NCBI GenBank assembly: GCA_946479905.1
Contig: CAMLIA010000158.1
Span: 1-10,208 of the forward strand
Direction of reading: 5' to 3'
DNA: 10,208 nucleotides
DNA from: an uncultured Frankiales bacterium
Lineage (GTDB): Bacteria; Actinomycetota; Actinomycetes; Mycobacteriales; SCTD01
The notes under the pieces were generated by a model. The model did not search any database, was not told where the DNA came from, and saw nothing but the letters and a program-made list of their open reading frames with translations. Made by a program: the position numbers and the translations under genes. This document shows, piece after piece, positions 6,547-10,208 of this stretch; within the stretch, counting starts at the first letter, position 1, and each line of letters starts with the position of its first letter.

Positions 6547-7037
6547 CCTCGCTCGTCGGCATCATCATGGGCAGCGACAGCGACTGGCCGACCATGGAGC
6601 CGGCCTCCCAGGCGCTGACCGAGTTCGACGTCGCCCACGAGGTGCGCGTCGTCTCCGCCCACCGCACGCCCGTCGACATGCTCGACTACGCCTCGTCGGC
6701 GGCCGACCGGGGGCTGCGGGTCGTCATCGCCGGAGCAGGGGGAGCCGCGCACCTGCCGGGGATGGTGGCGTCGATGACGCCACTGCCGGTCATCGGCGTG
6801 CCGGTCCCCCTCAAGCACCTGGACGGCATGGACTCGCTGCTGTCGATCGTGCAGATGCCGGCGGGCGTGCCGGTCGCCACCGTGTCGGTCGCCGGCGCCC
6901 GCAACGCCGGCCTGCTCGCCGTCCGCATCCTGGCCAGCTCGGACGACGGCCTGCTGCAGCGGATGCGCGACTTCCAGGCCGCGCTCGCGGACCAGGCCCG
7001 GGCCAAGGACGCCGCGCTGCAGCAGCGGCTCGACTGA
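6528..7037 (+). CDS. purE: N5-carboxyaminoimidazole ribonucleotide mutase (class I PurE)
   Basis: Rearranges N5-CAIR, the PurK product, to CAIR. The 169-residue protein has the usual length for a class I PurE, which forms octamers. Active-site elements are complete and fall at the E. coli positions: Ser16 and Asp19 in MGSDSDWP, Ser43, His45 and Arg46 in SAHRTP, and [11 protein letters not shown] (69-79). The [22 protein letters not shown] segment and [10 protein letters not shown] complete the core. The C-terminal tail is Ala/Gln-rich. The start is ATG at 6528, supported by GAGGA 7 nt upstream. It lies directly after purK with a 19-nt overlap, so it is certainly in the same transcript and likely translationally coupled. 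Confidence 0.97.
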   Translation: MAGRDVTSLVGIIMGSDSDWPTMEPASQALTEFDVAHEVRVVSAHRTPVDMLDYASSAADRGLRVVIAGAGGAAHLPGMVASMTPLPVIGVPVPLKHLDGMDSLLSIVQMPAGVPVATVSVAGARNAGLLAVRILASSDDGLLQRMRDFQAALADQARAKDAALQQRLD

Positions 7038-7068
7038 CCCGGCCGCGTTTCACGACTCCCCGGGTTCA
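7035..7068 (+). terminator. Candidate hairpin terminator after purE
   Basis: TGACCCGG (7035-7042) can pair with CCGGGTTCA (7060-7068), with one bulged base and a 17-nt loop, starting on the purE stop codon. There is no T-tract afterwards, so it is only a possible intrinsic terminator. Its position between two units fits that role. Confidence 0.3.
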
Positions 7069-7079
7069 GGGCGATCCGT

Positions 7080-7085
7080 TACCTT
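7080..7085 (+). promoter_or_regulatory. Possible -10 box of the DUF1800-DUF1501 unit
   Basis: TACCTT fits TAnnnT. A transcript starting near 7092 would have a leader of about 49 nt that includes the GAGGTG site. No -35 match is seen at the expected place, so this is weak. Confidence 0.3.
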
Positions 7086-7128
7086 TGCGGCCTTCGTGCG
7101 TTCTGTGAGGCAACGCCGACATCCCCCC

Positions 7129-7134
7129 GAGGTG
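7129..7134 (+). promoter_or_regulatory. Ribosome binding site of the DUF1800 gene
   Basis: GAGGTG with a 6-nt spacer to GTG at 7141. This, together with the Tat signal directly after it, selects 7141 over the in-frame GTG codons at 7096 and 7132. Confidence 0.65.
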
Positions 7135-7140
7135 ACCCTG

Positions 7141-8643
7141 GTGAGCACGCAGCCGAGCCGTCGCACGGTGCTGACGTCCGCCGTCGCGGGAGCGGCAGCG
7201 GTCGGTGTCGTCGCGTCCCGCGCGTCCGAGGCGGCCACCGCTCACCCGGTCCCCGTCGCGCACGACCCGGTGCTGCACGCGGTGCGGAGGCTGACGTTCG
7301 GCGCCACCCCTGAGCTGGTCGCGCACGTCCGGCAGGTGGGCGTCGAGGCCTGGGTCGACCAGCAGCTGTCCGGGGCACCCGACGTGGGCGCCACCCTGCA
7401 CGGCACCGGCCCGGCGTCGGTGCCGCTGCCCGCGGCCGTGTCGTCGCAGGCCATGAGCGGGCTCGGGCGCTACGGCGTGACCGACCTGCAGGTGCAGACC
7501 TTCGCCCGCGCCGCGTTCGGGGACAACCAGCTCTACGAGCTGCTCGTCGAGCTCTGGACCAACCACCTGTCGATCCACGGCCCGTCGGTGGCCGCTCACA
7601 AGGTCAACGACGACGCGCAGGTCATCCGCAGGTACGCGCTCGGTGCCTTCGCGGACATGCTCGCAGCCAGCGCCCAGAGCCCCGCGATGCTGCTCTACCT
7701 CGACCAGGCCTACTCCCGCGGGAGCAACCCGAACGAGAACTACGCCCGCGAGCTGATGGAGCTGCACACCGTCGGGGTCGACGCCGGCTACCACCAGCGC
7801 GACGTGCACCAGGCGGCGCTGGCGCTCACCGGGCTCTCGGTCGACGAGACGACGGGAGAGTTCACCTACCGCCCGGAGTGGCACCACGTCGGACCCGTCC
7901 GGGTGATGGGCTGGTCGCACCCCAACGGGGACCCGAGCAAGGGCAAGCAGGTCGCCCTGTCGCTGGTGTCCTACCTCGCCCACCACCCGATGACGGCCCG
8001 CCGGGTCGCCACCAAGCTGGTCCGCCGGCTGGTGAGCGACACGCCGCCGGCCGGCCTGGTCGCGAGTGCCGCCCGCGTCTACCTCGCCGGCGGGACCTCG
8101 GTCGTACCCGTCGTGAAGCACATCGTGGGATCGCACGAGTTCAGGGCGGCCGCCGGGCAGAAGTCCCAGCGACCGTTCGAGTGGTTCGTGCAGGCCGTGC
8201 GCGTCCTGGGCCTGCGACCGTCACCGGACCTCACGGTCGACGGGGCCGCCGTCGTGTGGGCGCTGCGCAGTCTCGGCCAGGCCCCCTTCGAGTGGGCGCC
8301 GCCGAACGGCTACCCCGACACGACCGGCGCCTACGCCTCGACCGCGACCATGCTGGCCCGCTGGAACGCGGCGCAGGCGCTCGTCCGCGGCGGCATCGCG
8401 GGCCTCGGCGAGCCGGACGCGGGCGCCCTCCTCGGGACGCCGGTGCCCACCACCGCCGGCGGGGTCGTGGAGCGGCTGGCGCACGTGCTGCTGAGCGTGT
8501 CGCCGCGGGCGGGGCTGACGCGCGCGGTGCTCACCGGCGTGGGGCTCAAGGCGACCCACGTGCTCACGCCGGCGGAGGCCCGCGGGCTGGTCCCGCCGAT
8601 GGCGGCGCTGCTGCTGTCCTCGCCCGAGGCGCTGGTCCGATGA
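7141..8643 (+). CDS. DUF1800 family protein with Tat signal
   Basis: An exported protein of unknown function, 500 residues. The N-terminus has a Tat-like signal: SRRTVL (6-11), a hydrophobic stretch (12-24), and a likely cleavage after ATA (about 34). DUF1800 motifs follow in order: RRLTFGATPELVAHVRQVG (49-67), LWTNHLSI, the highly conserved NENYARELMELHTVGVDAGY, DVHQAALALTGLSV, HHPMTARRVATKLVRRLVSD, and GQAPFEWAPPNGYPD. The family has no established biochemical activity that I know of. It is nearly always paired with a DUF1501 gene, as here: its TGA overlaps the next ATG (ATGA). It is preceded by GAGGTG, unlike the leaderless genes to the left, and by a possible new promoter. The sequence appears intact. 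Confidence 0.93.
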   Translation: MSTQPSRRTVLTSAVAGAAAVGVVASRASEAATAHPVPVAHDPVLHAVRRLTFGATPELVAHVRQVGVEAWVDQQLSGAPDVGATLHGTGPASVPLPAAVSSQAMSGLGRYGVTDLQVQTFARAAFGDNQLYELLVELWTNHLSIHGPSVAAHKVNDDAQVIRRYALGAFADMLAASAQSPAMLLYLDQAYSRGSNPNENYARELMELHTVGVDAGYHQRDVHQAALALTGLSVDETTGEFTYRPEWHHVGPVRVMGWSHPNGDPSKGKQVALSLVSYLAHHPMTARRVATKLVRRLVSDTPPAGLVASAARVYLAGGTSVVPVVKHIVGSHEFRAAAGQKSQRPFEWFVQAVRVLGLRPSPDLTVDGAAVVWALRSLGQAPFEWAPPNGYPDTTGAYASTATMLARWNAAQALVRGGIAGLGEPDAGALLGTPVPTTAGGVVERLAHVLLSVSPRAGLTRAVLTGVGLKATHVLTPAEARGLVPPMAALLLSSPEALVR

Positions 8644-8676
8644 GCACTGGTCCGATGAGCACTGGTCCGGTGAGCG
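8632..8676 (+). repeat. Three tandem 15-bp units carrying the DUF1501 start codon
   Basis: CTGGTCCGATGAGCA at 8632-8646 and 8647-8661 is perfect. A third copy at 8662-8676 differs at two bases (CTGGTCCGGTGAGCG). Each unit holds an in-frame start codon: ATG 8640, ATG 8655, GTG 8670. The first also holds the TGA stop of the DUF1800 gene. Confidence 0.95.
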
Positions 8677-9914
8677 ACTGCCTCGACCTGGCCTGCACGC
8701 GACGCCGGCTGCTCGCCGGTGCCGGCATCGTCGGAGGCCTGGGCGCCCTCGACGTGGCGATGCCGCGGATGGCGTTCGCCGCCGACCGCCACCACACCGA
8801 CCTGCTCGTCGTGGTGTCGCTGCGCGGTGGCGCCGACGGGCTGTCCCTGGTGCCACCGCTCGCCGACCGGGACTACCTCGCCGCCCGCCCCGACATCGCG
8901 GTCCCGCCGTCCCGTGCGCTGCCGCTGGACCGGCACTTCGGGCTGCACCCCGCCCTCGCGCCGCTGATGCCTTTCTGGCACAGCCGCCGGCTCGCGGTCG
9001 TGCACGCGGTCGGCGACTCCGACGGCACCCGGTCGCACTTCGAGGCCACCGACGCCATGGAGCGCGGCGTCAACCTCCGCAACGGCGCCCAGACCGGCTG
9101 GGTCGACCGGCTGATGACCGCCCGCGGTCTGAGTCCCACCGACTTCCCGGCGCTCGCGGTCGGCGCCCCACCCGGGACGCTCCGGGGCGGCGCCCCGGCG
9201 CTGTCGCTGTGGTCGGTCTCCGACCTCCGGGTCCAGGTGCCGCAGCGCGCGACGCGCCGCACCGAGGCGGCCCTCGGGCAGATGTACGCCGGCATCAGCG
9301 GGCCGCACGCCGCGGCAGCGCGGCAGACCCTCGACGCGCTGCGCCGGCTGGCGCCGTACCGCGACAAGGACTACCGACCGCGGGCGGGCGTCACCTACCC
9401 GAACGACTCCTTGGGTCACGGGCTCGCCCAGATCGCCGAGGTCGCGCGGGCCGGGCTGGGGCTCGAGGTCGCCACCCTCGACACCGGCGGCAGCTGGGAC
9501 ATGCACGAGGCGCTGGGCTCCGCGACAGGTGGCGTGATGCACGACCAGGCGAGCTCGCTCGCGAAGGGGCTGGCTGCCTTCGCCCTGGACCTCGGGCCGC
9601 TGCTGGCGCGGACCACCATCGTCACCGTGTCGGAGTTCGGTCGCCGGGTCGCGCAGAACGGCAGCGGCGGTGTCGACCACGGGCACGGCTCGGCCATGCT
9701 CGTGCTCGGCGGCGGCATCCGCGGCGGCCACGTCTACGGCCGGTGGCCCGGGCTGCGCCCGGACCAGCTCGACGACGGCGACCTGCGGCCGACCACCGAC
9801 TACCGCGACGTGCTCGGTGAGCTCGTGCACCGCCGGCTCGGCGGGGCAGGCCTGCTCAGGACCGTCTTCCCCGACCACCGTCCCCGCGAGCTCGGCCTCG
9901 CCCGCCAGCGCTGA
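8640..9914 (+). CDS. DUF1501 family protein with Tat signal
   Basis: An exported protein of the DUF1501 family (PF07394), which I recall as part of the alkaline phosphatase/sulfatase-like clan; its substrate is unknown. It is 424 residues from the first ATG. The Tat-like signal has TRRRLLAGAG (20-29), a hydrophobic core (24-40) and likely cleavage at AFA/A (45-48). Family motifs are LVVVSLRGGADGLSLVPPL (56-74), GTRSHFEATDAMERG, the DTGGSWDMHEALG segment, SEFGRR (331-336) and GGVDHGHGS (343-351), with Asp346, His347 and His349 as candidate metal ligands. Start choice is ambiguous: ATG 8640, ATG 8655 and GTG 8670 lie in three tandem 15-bp units, and GTG 8670 is probably ancestral because MSTGP is simply duplicated before it. 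GAGG at 8626-8629 is the only upstream purine site, 10 nt from 8640. Confidence 0.93.
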   Translation: MSTGPMSTGPVSDCLDLACTRRRLLAGAGIVGGLGALDVAMPRMAFAADRHHTDLLVVVSLRGGADGLSLVPPLADRDYLAARPDIAVPPSRALPLDRHFGLHPALAPLMPFWHSRRLAVVHAVGDSDGTRSHFEATDAMERGVNLRNGAQTGWVDRLMTARGLSPTDFPALAVGAPPGTLRGGAPALSLWSVSDLRVQVPQRATRRTEAALGQMYAGISGPHAAAARQTLDALRRLAPYRDKDYRPRAGVTYPNDSLGHGLAQIAEVARAGLGLEVATLDTGGSWDMHEALGSATGGVMHDQASSLAKGLAAFALDLGPLLARTTIVTVSEFGRRVAQNGSGGVDHGHGSAMLVLGGGIRGGHVYGRWPGLRPDQLDDGDLRPTTDYRDVLGELVHRRLGGAGLLRTVFPDHRPRELGLARQR

Positions 9915-9923
9915 GACCTCTGC

Positions 9924-10026
9924 CGGAACGCAACTGCAACAACCAAGCCGGCCCAGCAGGGGAGCTCACGCTCGATCAGCGGGGCGCAGGCCCGGCCAGG
10001 AGACCTGGTCGTTGCAGTTGCGTCCG
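9924..10026. repeat. Long imperfect inverted repeat, arms of about 21 bp, 60-bp loop
   Basis: The left arm (9924-9945) and right arm (10006-10026) are near-perfect reverse complements, sharing the core ACGCAACTGCAAC with one extra base and one mismatch outside it. A nested CCGGCC pair (9948-9953 and 9992-9997) could extend the structure. It lies between convergent genes, which would fit a bidirectional terminator, but the loop is long and neither side has a T-tract. A small non-coding element, a miniature transposon remnant or a regulator site are alternatives. No target-site duplication is visible. Confidence 0.8.
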
Positions 10027-10036
10027 AGCGGACGGC

Positions 10037-10189
10037 TCAGGCGGCAGGCGTGCGCTGGTGGGCGAGCAGCCGGGCGATGCTCTCGAGGGCGGCCGGGTTG
10101 CTCGGCACCGCCACGTCGGAGCTCGGCGCTCGCAGCACGTCGAGGTGCTCGCGGTCGCAGGGCACCTCGGCCCGCTGCGTGCTCTCCAT
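10037..10189 (-). CDS. Small hypothetical protein, possibly partial
   Basis: A 50-residue frame that I do not recognise. It begins MESTQRAEVPCDREHLDVLR and ends in a helical-looking segment, AALESIARLLAHQR. All but a few codons end in G or C while second positions are mixed, which is the coding signature expected in this genome. A GATCTT hexamer ends 6 nt before the ATG, echoing the leaderless starts to the left, but the first base is atypical. The frame has no stop between the ATG and the window edge at 10208, so the gene may start farther out and this may be the C-terminus of something larger. It is convergent with the DUF1501 gene. Confidence 0.5.
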   Translation of the reverse strand: MESTQRAEVPCDREHLDVLRAPSSDVAVPSNPAALESIARLLAHQRTPAA

Positions 10190-10195
10190 ACGACC

Positions 10196-10201
10196 AAGAT
10201 C
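10196..10201 (-). promoter_or_regulatory. Weak candidate -10 box for the small right-end gene
   Basis: GATCTT on the minus strand, ending 6 nt before the ATG at 10189. It lies at the window edge, so no -35 region can be examined. Confidence 0.2.
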
Positions 10202-10208
10202 GGCAGCG

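Noticed and set aside
7038..7140. A riboswitch or tRNA in the gap before the DUF1800 gene.
   Set aside because: At 103 bp, with one simple hairpin, a weak -10 box and a ribosome binding site, nothing resembles a known aptamer or a cloverleaf.
9924..10026. A complete insertion sequence or CRISPR repeat.
   Set aside because: There is no transposase frame between the arms, no target duplication at the flanks, and only one pair of inverted rather than spaced direct repeats.
9976..10197. A 73-residue minus-strand frame at the right end.
   Set aside because: It runs through the inverted repeat and uses a different frame from the one with coding-type third positions; the product is Arg/Pro/Ser-rich filler.

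Overview
This window is chromosomal DNA from a high-G+C actinobacterium. The evidence is G+C-rich third codon positions throughout, frequent GTG starts, very tight packing, two Tat-type signal peptides, and a gene neighbourhood centred on an acyl-CoA carboxylase beta subunit, biotin ligase, PH-domain protein, GtrA, purK and purE. From memory, that set of neighbours matches the accD5-birA-purK-purE region of Mycobacterium and, for the cyclase, the pccB-birA-cya region of Streptomyces. I cannot fix the genus; a Nocardioides-like organism is only a guess.

Layout. Positions 2-1594 (minus) hold an acyl-CoA carboxylase beta subunit. Facing away from it is birA (1650-2408, plus), followed after 7 bp by a bacterial PH-domain membrane protein (2416-2913, plus). 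A small two-helix membrane protein (2900-3187, minus) overlaps the PH gene tail to tail. It is divergent from a class III adenylate cyclase (3227-4162, plus), which meets a GtrA-family membrane protein (4159-4608, minus) inside one CTAG. GtrA is divergent from a tyrosine/lipid-type phosphatase (4634-5386, plus), which leads by overlapping starts and stops into purK (5383-6546) and purE (6528-7037), the two-step conversion of AIR to CAIR in purine synthesis. After a 103-bp gap with a candidate hairpin comes a second unit: a DUF1800 protein (7141-8643) and a DUF1501 protein (8640-9914), both with Tat-like signals. The right end holds a large inverted repeat (9924-10026) and a small convergent reading frame (10037-10189, minus).

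The genes joined by function are the carboxylase with the ligase that would biotinylate its partner subunit, purK with purE, and the exported DUF1800/DUF1501 pair. The cyclase and phosphatase are signalling enzymes whose targets the sequence does not reveal.

The most striking structure is not a gene. In the first 4.6 kb, successive gene starts have no Shine-Dalgarno sequence and instead carry a TAnnnT-like -10 box ending 6 or 7 nt before the start codon, as expected for leaderless mRNAs. Three divergent pairs share gaps of only 55, 39 and 25 bp. In the last, the two opposing -10 boxes are separated by one base. Other points worth a second look are the triplicated 15-bp unit that carries the DUF1501 start codon, a Val where propionyl-CoA carboxylases are remembered to have Asp, and the long inverted repeat near the right edge.
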